Positions 27,853 to 36,288 of a stretch of 64,000 nt of DNA are shown one piece after another. Position 1 is the first letter of the stretch; each line of letters opens with the position of its first letter. The stretch is from Pseudomonas sp. N3-W (GTDB lineage: Bacteria; Pseudomonadota; Gammaproteobacteria; Pseudomonadales; Pseudomonadaceae): NCBI RefSeq assembly GCF_024970185.1, contig NZ_CP103965.1:1546001-1610000 (forward strand), in the 5' to 3' direction. The notes beneath the pieces are model-generated. The model made no database searches. It was not told the origin of the DNA and saw nothing but the letters and a program-made list of their open reading frames with translations. Position numbers and translations under genes: made by a program.

Positions 27853-28731
27853 ATGATTGCGGGCAGTATGGTGGCACTGGTCACACCCATGGATGCACAG
27901 GGTCGTCTCGACTGGGACAGCCTGAGCAAACTGGTGGACTTTCACCTGCAAAACGGCACCCACGCCATCGTGGCGGTCGGCACTACAGGTGAATCGGCCA
28001 CCCTAGACGTGAACGAGCACATCGAAGTGATTCGTTACGTGGTGAAGCAGGTGGCAGGGCGCATCCCGGTGATCGCCGGTACGGGCGCCAACTCGACGCG
28101 CGAAGCCATCGAGCTGACCACCAACGCGAAGATCGCCGGCGCCGATGCCTGCCTGTTGGTTACGCCGTACTACAACAAGCCGACCCAGGAAGGGCTGTAC
28201 CAGCACTTCAAGGCCATCGCCGAAGCTGTCGACATCCCGCAGATCCTTTACAACGTGCCGGGCCGCACCGCTTGCGACATGCTGGCTGACACCGTGATCC
28301 GCCTGTCGACCGTGAAAAACATCATCGGTATCAAGGAAGCCACCGGCGACCTGAGCCGCGCCAAGGCCATCATCGATGGTGTGAGCGAAGATTTCCTGGT
28401 GATCTCCGGTGATGATGCCACCGCAGTCGAGCTGATCCTGCTCGGCGGCAAAGGCAATATCTCGGTAACCGCCAACGTTGCCCCACGTGACATGGCTGAC
28501 CTGTGCAATGCCGCTCTGAAAGGTGATGCCGCGACTGCCCGCGCGATCCATGAAAAGCTGATGCCGCTCAATAAAACCCTGTTTATCGAATCCAACCCTA
28601 TCCCCGTGAAGTTCGCACTGCATGAAATGGGCTTGATGCCGGACGGTATCCGTCTGCCGCTCACCTGGCTCAGCACTGCCTGTCACGAACCGCTGCGGCA
28701 GGCCATGCGCCAGTCCGGCGTCCTGGTTTAA
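27853..28731 (+). CDS. dapA: 4-hydroxy-tetrahydrodipicolinate synthase
   Basis: 292 residues, a class I aldolase barrel. It condenses pyruvate with aspartate semialdehyde in lysine and diaminopimelate synthesis. The Schiff-base lysine is Lys161 (GIKEATGD) and the catalytic tyrosine Tyr133 (ILYNVPGR). AGGAG precedes the ATG at 27853. First gene of dapA-bamC-MBL-purC, with gaps of 17, 4 and 28 bases. Confidence 0.98.
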   Translation: MIAGSMVALVTPMDAQGRLDWDSLSKLVDFHLQNGTHAIVAVGTTGESATLDVNEHIEVIRYVVKQVAGRIPVIAGTGANSTREAIELTTNAKIAGADACLLVTPYYNKPTQEGLYQHFKAIAEAVDIPQILYNVPGRTACDMLADTVIRLSTVKNIIGIKEATGDLSRAKAIIDGVSEDFLVISGDDATAVELILLGGKGNISVTANVAPRDMADLCNAALKGDAATARAIHEKLMPLNKTLFIESNPIPVKFALHEMGLMPDGIRLPLTWLSTACHEPLRQAMRQSGVLV

Positions 28732-28748
28732 TTGAGGAAGCATTACGC

Positions 28749-29864
28749 ATGAAGCGATTGGCCGGACTTTCCGCACTTGCCTTGATTATCTCCAGCACCA
28801 GTGGCTGTGGATGGATCTGGGGCCCGGAAGGTTACTTCCGCGACCGTGGTAGCGATTACCTGGAAGCGCAACAGACAGCACCGATGCAACTGCCACCGGA
28901 TGTCCACACCTCCAAACGTCTGGATCCGCTGTTGCCGATCCCGCGTAACGTGGCTGACGACACCACCAAGGGTGAATACATCGTTCCGCGCCCACAGCCG
29001 CTGTCGGCCATTGCCGATGCCAGCGACTACACCCTGCAAAAGAGCGGCGACTCGCGCTGGGTCATGGGTCAGCACCAGCCGGCCGAAGTCTGGCCTGTGG
29101 CTGTGCAGTTCTTCCAGGACAACGGTTTCCATCTGGATGAACAACGCCCGCAAACCGGCGAGTTCACCACCACCTGGCAGCATTCCGACGAACTGTCCGC
29201 CGCCATGGCCAAGCGCCTGAGCGCTGCCGGTATCGGCGCCGACAGCGAAACCCGCGTGCGGGTCCGCATCGAGCCAGGCGTGCAGCGCAATACCAGTGAA
29301 ATCTACGTGGTCAGTGCCCAGCGTCCTGCCGGCAGCACCGCCAACGTTGATTTCACCAACCGTTCGGTCAATACGGGCCTGGACGCTGCGCTGGTCGACG
29401 ACATGCTCGCGAGCATGAGCCGTATCTCCGAGAAGGGCGGTTCGGTCTCGATGCTGGCGTCCCAGGATGGCGACAAGCCTAACCGCGTCAGCCTGAGCGA
29501 AGACGGCAGCGGCAACCCGGTCCTGAACGTCGGTCCTGACCTGGACCGTGCCTGGTCGAGCGTCGGTCGTGCACTGGATCAAGGCGAATGGCGTGTTGAA
29601 GACATCAACCGCAGCCTGGGCCTCTACTACATCAACCTGGCCGAAAAAGCCGAGAAGAAAGATGAGAAGCCTGGTTTCTTCAGCAGCCTGTTCGGCAGCG
29701 CGCCGACCAAGGAAGAAGTTGAAGCTCGCGCCGACCGTTATCAGGTTCGCCTGAGCAAGGTGGGTGAGAACGTCCAGGTCACCGTCGAGAAAAACATCAA
29801 TACCGTGGCGCCGGCTGACGTGGCGCGCAAAGTGTTGAGCGTGATTCAGGACAACCTGGGCTGA
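28749..29864 (+). CDS. bamC: Outer membrane assembly lipoprotein BamC
   Basis: 371 residues. The lipobox TSGC puts the lipidated cysteine at residue 20. An unstructured N-terminal stretch and two helix-grip domains follow, as in NlpB/BamC of the BAM complex that inserts outer membrane barrels. The gene lies 17 bases after dapA, as in E. coli and P. aeruginosa. Confidence 0.93.
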   Translation: MKRLAGLSALALIISSTSGCGWIWGPEGYFRDRGSDYLEAQQTAPMQLPPDVHTSKRLDPLLPIPRNVADDTTKGEYIVPRPQPLSAIADASDYTLQKSGDSRWVMGQHQPAEVWPVAVQFFQDNGFHLDEQRPQTGEFTTTWQHSDELSAAMAKRLSAAGIGADSETRVRVRIEPGVQRNTSEIYVVSAQRPAGSTANVDFTNRSVNTGLDAALVDDMLASMSRISEKGGSVSMLASQDGDKPNRVSLSEDGSGNPVLNVGPDLDRAWSSVGRALDQGEWRVEDINRSLGLYYINLAEKAEKKDEKPGFFSSLFGSAPTKEEVEARADRYQVRLSKVGENVQVTVEKNINTVAPADVARKVLSVIQDNLG

Positions 29865-29868
29865 TCAC

Positions 29869-30627
29869 ATGCGTTTTGCCGTTCTCGGCAGCGGTAGCCA
29901 AGGGAACGGCACGCTGATCGCCAGCGATGACACGTATGTGCTGGTTGATTGTGGTTTCTCCCTGCGGGAAACCGAAAAACGCCTGCTGCGCCTGGGTGTG
30001 AACCCGGCGCAGTTGAGCGCGATACTCGTGACCCACGAACATGCCGACCACGTGCATGGCGTGGGTTTGCTGTCTCGGCGCTACAATCTGCCTGTCTACC
30101 TGAGTCGCGGCACCCTGCGCGGGATGCGCAAACCGATTGAACCGGCGGGCCTGCTGGCCGGCGGCGAGCAATTGCAAATCGGCGCCCTGAACATCGAAGT
30201 CATTGCCGTGGCCCACGATGCACAGGAGCCGACGCAGTACGTCTTCAGCGACGGTGAGCGGCGTTTTGGCCTGCTGACCGACCTGGGCTCGTATTGCAAC
30301 AAGGTACTGGACGGCTATCGGGACCTCGATGCGTTGATGATCGAGTCCAACCATTGCCGTGACATGCTGGCTCGCGGTCACTATCCATACTTTCTCAAGC
30401 AGCGGGTAGGCGGTGAACTGGGGCATTTGAACAACCATCAGGCGGCATTCCTGGTGGCCGAGTTGGGCTGGCAAGGCCTGCAACACCTGGTCCTGGCCCA
30501 TCTGAGCAGCAAGAACAACCTGCCGCAGCTGGCCCGGCAATGTTTTGTCGACACCCTCGGGTGCGACCCGGACTGGCTGCAACTGGCCGATCAAGATTCA
30601 GGGCTCGACTGGCGACACATCGCCTAG
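29869..30627 (+). CDS. MBL-fold metallohydrolase (YycJ/WalJ-like)
   Basis: 252 residues. The metal motif HEHADH is at 56-61, with SNHCRDML and HLSSKNN providing later ligands. The family includes YycJ/WalJ, a 5'-3' exonuclease in Gram-positives; the activity of this one is not known. It sits four bases after bamC in the operon leading to purC. Confidence 0.88.
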   Translation: MRFAVLGSGSQGNGTLIASDDTYVLVDCGFSLRETEKRLLRLGVNPAQLSAILVTHEHADHVHGVGLLSRRYNLPVYLSRGTLRGMRKPIEPAGLLAGGEQLQIGALNIEVIAVAHDAQEPTQYVFSDGERRFGLLTDLGSYCNKVLDGYRDLDALMIESNHCRDMLARGHYPYFLKQRVGGELGHLNNHQAAFLVAELGWQGLQHLVLAHLSSKNNLPQLARQCFVDTLGCDPDWLQLADQDSGLDWRHIA

Positions 30628-30655
30628 CCCATCTACTTAGCAAGCGGAGCCCATC

Positions 30656-31369
30656 ATGGAAAAACGTGAAGAACTCTACCGCGGCAAAGCCAAGTCGGTT
30701 TACAAGACCGACGACGCTAACCGTTTGATCCTGCTGTTTCGCAACGACACCTCGGCGTTCGACGGCAAGCGCATCGAACAGCTCGACCGCAAAGGCATGG
30801 TGAACAACAAGTTCAACGCCTTCATCATGCAGAAACTCGAAGCAGCCGGCGTGCCGACTCAATTCGACAAACTGCTGGGCGACAACGAGTGCCTGGTGAA
30901 GAAGCTCGACATGATTCCGGTCGAGTGCGTCGTGCGTAACTACGCCGCCGGCAGCCTGGTCAAGCGTCTGGGCGTCGAGGAGGGCATGAAGCTCAATCCT
31001 TACACTTTCGAACTGTTCCTGAAGGACGACGCCAAGGGCGACCCGTTCATCAACGAATCCCACGTCGTGGCATTCGGTTGGGGCACCGCCGAGCAACTGG
31101 TTCGCATGAAAGAACTGTCGCTCAAGGTCAACGAAGTGCTGACCAAGCTGTTCGACGACGCCGGCCTGCTGCTGGTGGACTTCAAGCTCGAATTCGGCGT
31201 GTTCCACGACGGCTCCATCGTCCTGGGCGACGAATTCAGCCCGGACGGCTGCCGCCTGTGGGACAAGGCCACCGGCAAGAAAATGGACAAGGACCGCTTC
31301 CGCCAGGGCCTCGGTGACGTCATCGAAGCCTATGAAGAAGTCGCCAATCGCCTCGGCGTACCGCTTTAA
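30656..31369 (+). CDS. purC: Phosphoribosylaminoimidazole-succinocarboxamide synthase
   Basis: 237 residues, full length. SAICAR synthetase: it ligates aspartate to CAIR in purine synthesis. It begins [19 protein letters not shown], and the conserved SFKLEFG-like segment [13 protein letters not shown] and [14 protein letters not shown] are intact. It ends 83 bases before tRNA-Ser, so it is the last gene of the conserved core block before the island. Confidence 0.97.
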   Translation: MEKREELYRGKAKSVYKTDDANRLILLFRNDTSAFDGKRIEQLDRKGMVNNKFNAFIMQKLEAAGVPTQFDKLLGDNECLVKKLDMIPVECVVRNYAAGSLVKRLGVEEGMKLNPYTFELFLKDDAKGDPFINESHVVAFGWGTAEQLVRMKELSLKVNEVLTKLFDDAGLLLVDFKLEFGVFHDGSIVLGDEFSPDGCRLWDKATGKKMDKDRFRQGLGDVIEAYEEVANRLGVPL

Positions 31370-31413
31370 TCGACGCAAGCATCTGATAGCACGGAAAAAA
31401 ATCGAAAAAGGGG

Positions 31414-31442
31414 TTCGCATCCCGCGATAGTGCTGTTATGAT
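31414..31442 (+). promoter_or_regulatory. Sigma-70 promoter of tRNA-Ser
   Basis: TTCGCA, a 17-base spacer and TATGAT, ending ten bases before the tRNA. The GC-rich stretch GCGCGCC after the -10 resembles the stringent-control discriminator of stable RNA genes. Confidence 0.7.
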
Positions 31443-31452
31443 GCGCGCCGTT

Positions 31453-31542
31453 GGAGAGATGCCAGAGTGGCCGAATGGGACGGATTCGAAATCCGTTGTA
31501 CCTTCACCGGTACCTAGGGTTCGAATCCCTATCTCTCCGCCA
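31453..31542 (+). tRNA. tRNA-Ser (anticodon CGA)
   Basis: 90 bases with encoded CCA and the long variable arm of serine tRNAs. The acceptor stem GGAGAGA pairs with TCTCTCC; the anticodon loop TTCGAAA gives CGA, reading UCG. The 3' 26 bases (T-arm to CCA) are part of a 78-bp repeat found again at 39446, so this tRNA is the integration site of the adjacent island. Its position after purC matches P. aeruginosa. Confidence 0.96.
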
Positions 31543-31594
31543 TTACATAGAAAAAGCCCCGTAGCTGAAAAGTTACGGGGCTTTTTCGTTTCTG
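31517..31594 (+). repeat. att-type direct repeat, left copy (tRNA-Ser 3' end plus terminator)
   Basis: 78 bases identical to 39446-39523. It covers the tRNA-Ser T-loop, acceptor 3' strand and CCA, and the following hairpin terminator (AAAAAGCCCCGTA pairing with ACGGGGCTTTTT at about 31550-31588). This is the usual structure of an attL in a tRNA gene. Confidence 0.92.
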
Positions 31595-31773
31595 GGGTAT
31601 TTGTTTAGGGCGAGGGGACGACGGCGTCGGTTTTACGTTTCCTGACTGAAGGCCCAAGCATGGCGCGGAACGGGTCAGCGTCAGTTTCCCGTGGCGGTAA
31701 TTATCTAGACGGCGCTGTGCTCATCTCTGGCTGTCGGCTGTGGCTCAGCGCTGCCAGCTAATGGACCATGCGA

Positions 31774-32067
31774 TCAAGATGCCTTGCGCTCGCTGTGAGC
31801 CGAAGGTTGCACATCCATACGGTGGGCAATCACATCAAGTAAATCGCAACCATCGCGTAGTGGAATGCAGCAGAGCAGTGCGAAGTCACTGAGGATCACC
31901 GAATCCGTGGTGATGTCACCGCGCATCGCAAGACTCTCCAGGATTTGAGTGACGGCCCCGATTCTGTATTTGGCCGTGCTGAGCAACGAATGAAGCGGCT
32001 GCGTGGTGTTCACATACAGAGAGGGAAGGTCGTCGGCGTTGCTGGTTAAAGCCATGAATCCTTTCAT
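31774..32067 (-). CDS. DUF6124/DUF3077-type small protein
   Basis: 97 residues (MKGFMALTSNADDLPSLYVN...). Length and the pattern 'small helical protein with a conserved LSDFALLCCIPLRDGCDLLDV core' resemble the Pseudomonas DUF6124/DUF3077 family, whose function is unknown. GGAG lies about nine bases before the ATG at 32067. An in-frame extension to 32256 overlaps a structured leader and is unlikely. First gene inside the island, transcribed towards tRNA-Ser. Confidence 0.65.
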   Translation of the reverse strand: MKGFMALTSNADDLPSLYVNTTQPLHSLLSTAKYRIGAVTQILESLAMRGDITTDSVILSDFALLCCIPLRDGCDLLDVIAHRMDVQPSAHSERKAS

Positions 32068-32094
32068 GAGTAAAGCTCCACTGGTTAGAGATTT

Positions 32095-32142
32095 GCCAAC
32101 CTGTCGTCGCCAAACGAAAGGGTGGCAACTGTACGCAGGTTG
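32095..32142 (-). promoter_or_regulatory. Inverted repeat in the leader of the DUF6124 gene
   Basis: CCAACCTG and CAGGTTGG stand 32 bases apart just upstream of the DUF6124 ribosome site, with GTTTGGCGAC-like repeats around them. The 374-base gap 32068-32441 contains this leader, several short inverted segments and no gene. It may fold in RNA; function unknown. Confidence 0.35.
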
Positions 32143-32441
32143 GCGAACCGGAGTGGAAGCCGGCAGACCCGAAGGTCTCCCGCGCACAGCTGCCATAACG
32201 GCAAACTCTACAGATGCAAAAACGCCTGCAACGAAGCAAACGCTTTTGCATCCCACTGCGGGTCGCCAAACCCGGTCGCCATATGGACGACGGGCGGACT
32301 ATAAGCTGCGTGGGGAAGCCTGTGCAAGGGATTGCTGGGGGAGGGGATTTCCGAGAGCTATGTAGGGCATTTCAACCTTGGCCAACCGACTGTTTAGTCA
32401 CAGGCGGCAATAACCTGTGAGTGTCTATGCTCTTCAGAATT

Positions 32442-32801
32442 TCAAACTACAAACCTCATAATTTTTTTCCAGACATAACTGTAGCTATAGCGTAGCCAAG
32501 CGATTTTCAGCTTATCAAATACGCGTCGAATACGACTGCGAGCACGCGCTTGGCGTTCTTTTTCAATTTCACTCAATAGCCATTCATTTTTGAAGCCTGT
32601 CCAGACTGGAGGGACAGGCGTTTCAAGGTTACTAAAACACACCGGCGCGACTTCCGAGTACAGGATGTCTTTCACCACTTTCAGGTCATAGCTTCGAACT
32701 CGCTCCGCTATAGAGGCGTAGTCAACAGCGCTATCTACAAATACCTCTGCCAACGCGATCTGGATGCTCGCTCTTTCTGTCGGGGTCAGAGTATTTCTCA
32801 A
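32442..32801 (-). CDS. DUF7079-family protein, candidate immunity protein (copy 2)
   Basis: 119 residues, starting at TTG (32801) with AGGAAG seven bases upstream. It shares the pattern ER...ALxxxFVDxxVDYxxIAxxxxxYD...ILYxEVAPVCxxNLExxxPxxWxxF with the gene upstream, so the two are paralogues. DUF7079 proteins are small and of unknown function; the position behind a PAAR/effector module makes an immunity role likely, but that is inference. It lies 132 bases after copy 1. Confidence 0.75.
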   Translation of the reverse strand: MRNTLTPTERASIQIALAEVFVDSAVDYASIAERVRSYDLKVVKDILYSEVAPVCFSNLETPVPPVWTGFKNEWLLSEIEKERQARARSRIRRVFDKLKIAWLRYSYSYVWKKIMRFVV

Positions 32802-32933
32802 TGGGCTACTTCCTATTGTTCTGCGACGAACATGTCAGATGGGATTTCGCCTTATACTTTCAATGAAGATAAGGTGTTGTACGGAGGTGCGCGCTTTTGG
32901 GGTGCATGTAAATGATCAATGCAGTTCGCATGT

Positions 32934-33296
32934 TTATCGTTGGTAGTTTTTGGAGATTTCTGTCCATATGTATTTATAGCGAAATTCAAGCCATCGTATG
33001 AGTAGTTTGTCCTTCACTCGCTTGATGCGACTATTTTCTCGTGCTTTTAAATTGTTTTTTATATCGGCGTTCAAGCCTTCTAGGTTGAAGGCTGACCATA
33101 TTACTGGTATGACGGTCTCTAAGTTTGTATGACAGACAGGGGCTACTTCCTGATAGAGAATTCGCTTGATCTCTTCTGGGTCGTAGTCTTCGGTTTCTCT
33201 AGCAATGGCTTCGTAGTCGACCTCGGTATCCACAAATGCATCGGATAATGCCCAGTAGACATAGGATCGTTCCTCATCGGTCATCGAACGCCCCAT
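32934..33296 (-). CDS. DUF7079-family protein, candidate immunity protein (copy 1)
   Basis: 120 residues. GGAGGAG lies eight bases before the ATG at 33296. The conserved EVAPVCHTNLETVIPVIWSAF core matches the paralogue downstream. It starts 45 bases after the shortened effector frame; if that frame's amber codon were sense, the effector would end at 33281, inside the first codons of this gene. Such overlap is typical of effector-immunity pairs. The intact frame contrasts with the damaged effector side. Confidence 0.78.
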   Translation of the reverse strand: MGRSMTDEERSYVYWALSDAFVDTEVDYEAIARETEDYDPEEIKRILYQEVAPVCHTNLETVIPVIWSAFNLEGLNADIKNNLKARENSRIKRVKDKLLIRWLEFRYKYIWTEISKNYQR

Positions 33297-33340
33297 GTCA
33301 GGAACTCCTCCAGTTCGTCGTCAAGACTGTCCGCTGCGTA

Positions 33341-34063
33341 CTATCCAAGAATCCCTCCAGCTACGCTGCCCGCAAGCACGACTGCAATAGCGCAGACTGG
33401 GGCTCCTGGGCCGCAGAGCAACGATATACTTAAGCCTGCCAATGCGCCACCGGCAGCCCCTCCACCCAGAATCATCCCCTGGCGTCCGGTTTCTTTGGCT
33501 TTGTCATCGGCTTTATAAATTTCGGAGGCTGCGAATGCGGCGGTAATTATCCACGCTACTTTACCCGTCACCCTCATGATTTTTGTGCCGCGAGTAACCT
33601 TGGGGTTATCTACGCCGGACTTCTTCAAAATCAGGTAATGGACTTTTGATTTTTCTACATCGGTCAAAAGGTCAAATTTTTTCTTGTAAAGAGAGTGTGC
33701 ATATTTATCGAGTGTGGTTTGCAGAGTGGGTCCATTCAGTTTTATATTTTCCGCGACAGCGACGCCTTGGGCTGACGTGAATTTTCGATGTTCGATCATG
33801 ATGTTGTTACGCATTTCTTGGCAGTACGCTACGCCATCTTTTGCGCTGAGTTTGCCTGCCATGACCTCAGCTTCAACCAGTCGAGACATCTCTTGGAGTT
33901 TGCTTTGGTATTTCAAGCGAGTTTTGGCGTCCTTTATAGCATCGGTGGCAAAGCGTGCGGCCGCACCTTCCATACCCGCTATCGCCAGTTCCAAAGGTGA
34001 ACTGTGGAGGTCATGCTCTCGTTTTAAAACGTAGCTGCCGGTAATGAGCATCGGTTCCGTCAC
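33341..34063 (-). CDS. Putative T6SS membrane-active effector, shortened by an amber codon
   Basis: 240 residues from a GTG at 34063 (AAGGA seven bases upstream). The N-terminal two-thirds is helical and charged; the C-terminus has a hydrophobic span and a glycine-zipper stretch (GGGAAGGALAGLS, then GSVAGGILG), as in pore-forming or membrane-disrupting effectors. The frame stops at TAG 33341-33343, but continues for 19 sensible codons (YAADSLDDELEEFLTWGVR) to a TGA at 33281, so the stop looks like a recent nonsense change. It follows a PAAR pseudogene by ten bases. No named family is recognised. Confidence 0.6.
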   Translation of the reverse strand: MTEPMLITGSYVLKREHDLHSSPLELAIAGMEGAAARFATDAIKDAKTRLKYQSKLQEMSRLVEAEVMAGKLSAKDGVAYCQEMRNNIMIEHRKFTSAQGVAVAENIKLNGPTLQTTLDKYAHSLYKKKFDLLTDVEKSKVHYLILKKSGVDNPKVTRGTKIMRVTGKVAWIITAAFAASEIYKADDKAKETGRQGMILGGGAAGGALAGLSISLLCGPGAPVCAIAVVLAGSVAGGILG

Positions 34064-34073
34064 GAGATGATCC

Positions 34074-34617
34074 TTATCTCTGAGTTTTACTGAGAATGTT
34101 ATCGAGAATTGAAACACTGTCTGAAGGCTCTTCAGTACCGTAATCAATTGCAGTACAGGCTTTGCCCGTCGGGTTTAAGAATTTCACGGTGTTTTTTGCG
34201 TCAAACAAGCCCTGCATCGCCGATCCGTCTTCGAAGTGTGCAGTACAGGAAAGCCCTTCATAACTCTCGGTGGCCGGAATTTTAAACCTATCCAATTGCC
34301 ATGGATGGGCATAGGGCTAGGCGGGATGAACGGAGCTGGCGTATGGGAATCGCCGATGATTACCGTACCCGAGCCTCCTATTACTACGTCGCCATGGCTG
34401 CCCAGGGTCCCAATCAGTGCAGCATTTTGCCATTAATGAACACCGTGGCTGATACGCCCGAGGTTAAAGCGCTGCCGCAGGTGCAGGTATCACCTTTGGT
34501 TGCAGCTGCAAGACCGTCGAAGAACACATCTGGAGATCCGGAGGCGATGGCTTTGGGGCCGTGTCCGGGCATGGGGCAACTCGTGGGATCGGTGATACGT
34601 GCGGCGGGCTTTGCCAT
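34074..34617 (-). pseudogene. PAAR-domain protein with two frameshifts
   Basis: The first frame (34617-34414) reads MAKPAARITDPTSCPMPGHG and on to FINGK, a PAAR tip protein of type VI secretion. It ends at a TGA, but a one-base shift near 34424 restores AALIGTLGSHGDVVIGGSG and GDSHTPAPFIPPSPMPIHG down to about 34302. A further shift near 34297 leads into the frame ending at 34074 (LDRFKIPATESYEGLSCTAHFEDGS...), which looks like a C-terminal extension. That last part could instead be a separate small gene using the TTG at 34295. Sequencing error cannot be excluded. Confidence 0.7.
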
Positions 34618-34691
34618 GCTTGACGTCCTGTCCGTAAATTTACCAACGCCGACTGTATCAGACTTGCTCGAAAGGTGGTTCCAGGCAGTGC

Positions 34692-34715
34692 GGTAGGTAG
34701 GTAGGTAGGTAGGTA
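34692..34715. repeat. Tetranucleotide repeat (GGTA)6
   Basis: Six perfect copies of GGTA, 75 bases upstream of the PAAR start codon. Such tracts can slip and change expression. No coding frame is supported across it. Confidence 0.9.
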
Positions 34716-35293
34716 TTTCCGGCAAAGGGATTGCTTAGAAGCTGCTACATCTATGTCGCTAAAAGAGGCGAAGGGCTAGCGAGGGCAGTGCGCTAAGTCG
34801 AGCGGTTCGCACAATCCGTCGTGGGATACAGCGAGCGGCTGTTTTCGGCCAGAAGCGGTCACTCCACACGAAGCTGCGGCAATATCGGTTACACCGGTCA
34901 ACGCGCTTACTGCAATGCCAAAGTCAACGATCAAAGCTGCGGCAACATCCAAGACAACAACTTGCATGACGAGTGTGATGCCATAAAGCGTTGATCTCCT
35001 AATCACGCGGTACCAGCCGCTCTTCATCGACGCTGGCCCTCGTCAGTTTGAAATAGGGGCTCTTGCCGAGTCATCGCTCTCACAAGGCGCTTGAGCACTG
35101 ATAGTGTTTTTCAGGGTTAGCTGATTTCACTTTCAAAATAGGCAGTGGTCGAAGTCAGCCCCAACCGTACGGCTACTTCAGACCATCCATAGTGCGTGAT
35201 AAATCAAAGGTCGTCATGTAGCATAGACCAATCAGCAGTTCTATAGTCATCCCGCCACTACACGCTTTTGCCCCAACTCTAGAAGGTTTCTGA
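34716..35293. other. Gene-free stretch inside the island
   Basis: About 580 bases between the PAAR module and the next operon, which run in opposite directions. A 66-codon open stretch on the plus strand (ending CGNIQDNNLHDECDAIKR at about 34996) has cysteines but no start or ribosome site that I trust. It may be a relic. Promoters of both flanking operons should lie here. Confidence 0.5.
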
Positions 35294-36286
35294 ATGATCA
35301 AAACTATCCCGATGTGGAAAATAATGATGGACACCAAAGGTATAATAGTGGGGCTTGTAATCTTGGCAGGCTTACCTGTTTTCATCATTGGCGGCGCGTG
35401 GATGCTCCTTGACGGCCTGCAACATGGACAATATAGCGTGGCTGCAGCAGGGCTTCTTTCTCTGATTTTTTTTGGTGCGTGCGCCCTGCTGATTGCACCT
35501 TCAAGAAAATATATTCCCGGCAAAACATTTTTAATTTATAGAAATAAAAAACTCCACACAAGGAAAGCCTTAAATTACGGTTACGCAATCACGGTTCTTA
35601 TTTGCGTATTTTTTGCGGCTCTTGCTCCGGATCATGCGCTGAATACACTAGCCTATGGAGTTGCGGCCATTTCCAGCATTTATGTTTATTCAAAAAGCTT
35701 GAAATTTCATGCTGATATCGATTATTCGACAAATGAATATCTGGCAACCTCTCTGGGGTTTCCTATAGGGGAGAAAATTCTGTTCAGCTACCAGAATTTT
35801 GATGCTGGCGAAGTTAAAGCGGGTAGTACTGCTTTTGCTGCAACGGCGACAAAATTAATTGTAGCGTCGTTTGATGGGGATCTTTGGATAAAGTTGTCTA
35901 GGGATCTGAATCAGATCTCGCGAATTGGTATCATTGGCGATCAAAGCCATAATTACTTCGTTAAATTGCAGTTCAATGATGGAGCCGATACTTTGTTGCG
36001 CGTTGGACTATATGAAAAGCTCACATCAAATCCCATCCTGGTGATAAAAAGGCTGTTGGAAGCGATTGATGCAAGTCTCCTTGGTGATAGTGGTGCACCA
36101 CAGGCAGCACAAAAACGTCGGGTGATTGTCAACTCTGGAGTTCCAGCCCCGATTTCAAAAAATGGTACGCCTGAGGTTACGCTTGCATCCATGGCGCCTA
36201 TGCGCAACATTGAGGTTGCCCCGGATATATTAGCCGCTATACAGGTCGCCAAAGAAGTTGCTCCCGGTCGCAGGCTGGAGCTTTAA
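35294..36286 (+). CDS. Membrane protein with C-terminal PH-like domain
   Basis: 330 residues. Four predicted membrane spans (about 16-40, 46-69, 96-114, 116-134) are followed by a cytosolic part. Residues 155-260 (GEKILFSYQNFD, then ATKLIVASFDGDLWIKLSRDLNQISRIG) have the strand pattern of bacterial PH-like domains such as YokE. The last 60 residues are a Pro/Ala-rich linker. AAGG precedes the ATG. It is the first gene of a tight four-gene operon: the next start is two bases after its stop. I do not recognise a named family; a membrane anchor or sensor role is inference. Confidence 0.7.
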   Translation: MIKTIPMWKIMMDTKGIIVGLVILAGLPVFIIGGAWMLLDGLQHGQYSVAAAGLLSLIFFGACALLIAPSRKYIPGKTFLIYRNKKLHTRKALNYGYAITVLICVFFAALAPDHALNTLAYGVAAISSIYVYSKSLKFHADIDYSTNEYLATSLGFPIGEKILFSYQNFDAGEVKAGSTAFAATATKLIVASFDGDLWIKLSRDLNQISRIGIIGDQSHNYFVKLQFNDGADTLLRVGLYEKLTSNPILVIKRLLEAIDASLLGDSGAPQAAQKRRVIVNSGVPAPISKNGTPEVTLASMAPMRNIEVAPDILAAIQVAKEVAPGRRLEL

Positions 36287-36288
36287 GA

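Noticed and set aside
34074..34295. Separate 73-residue gene starting at TTG 34295
   Set aside because: No ribosome site; more likely the C-terminal extension of the frameshifted PAAR protein, though a separate gene is not excluded.
34776..35027. 83-codon minus-strand frame and a 66-codon plus-strand frame with cysteines
   Set aside because: No ribosome site or recognisable domain; probably relic sequence.
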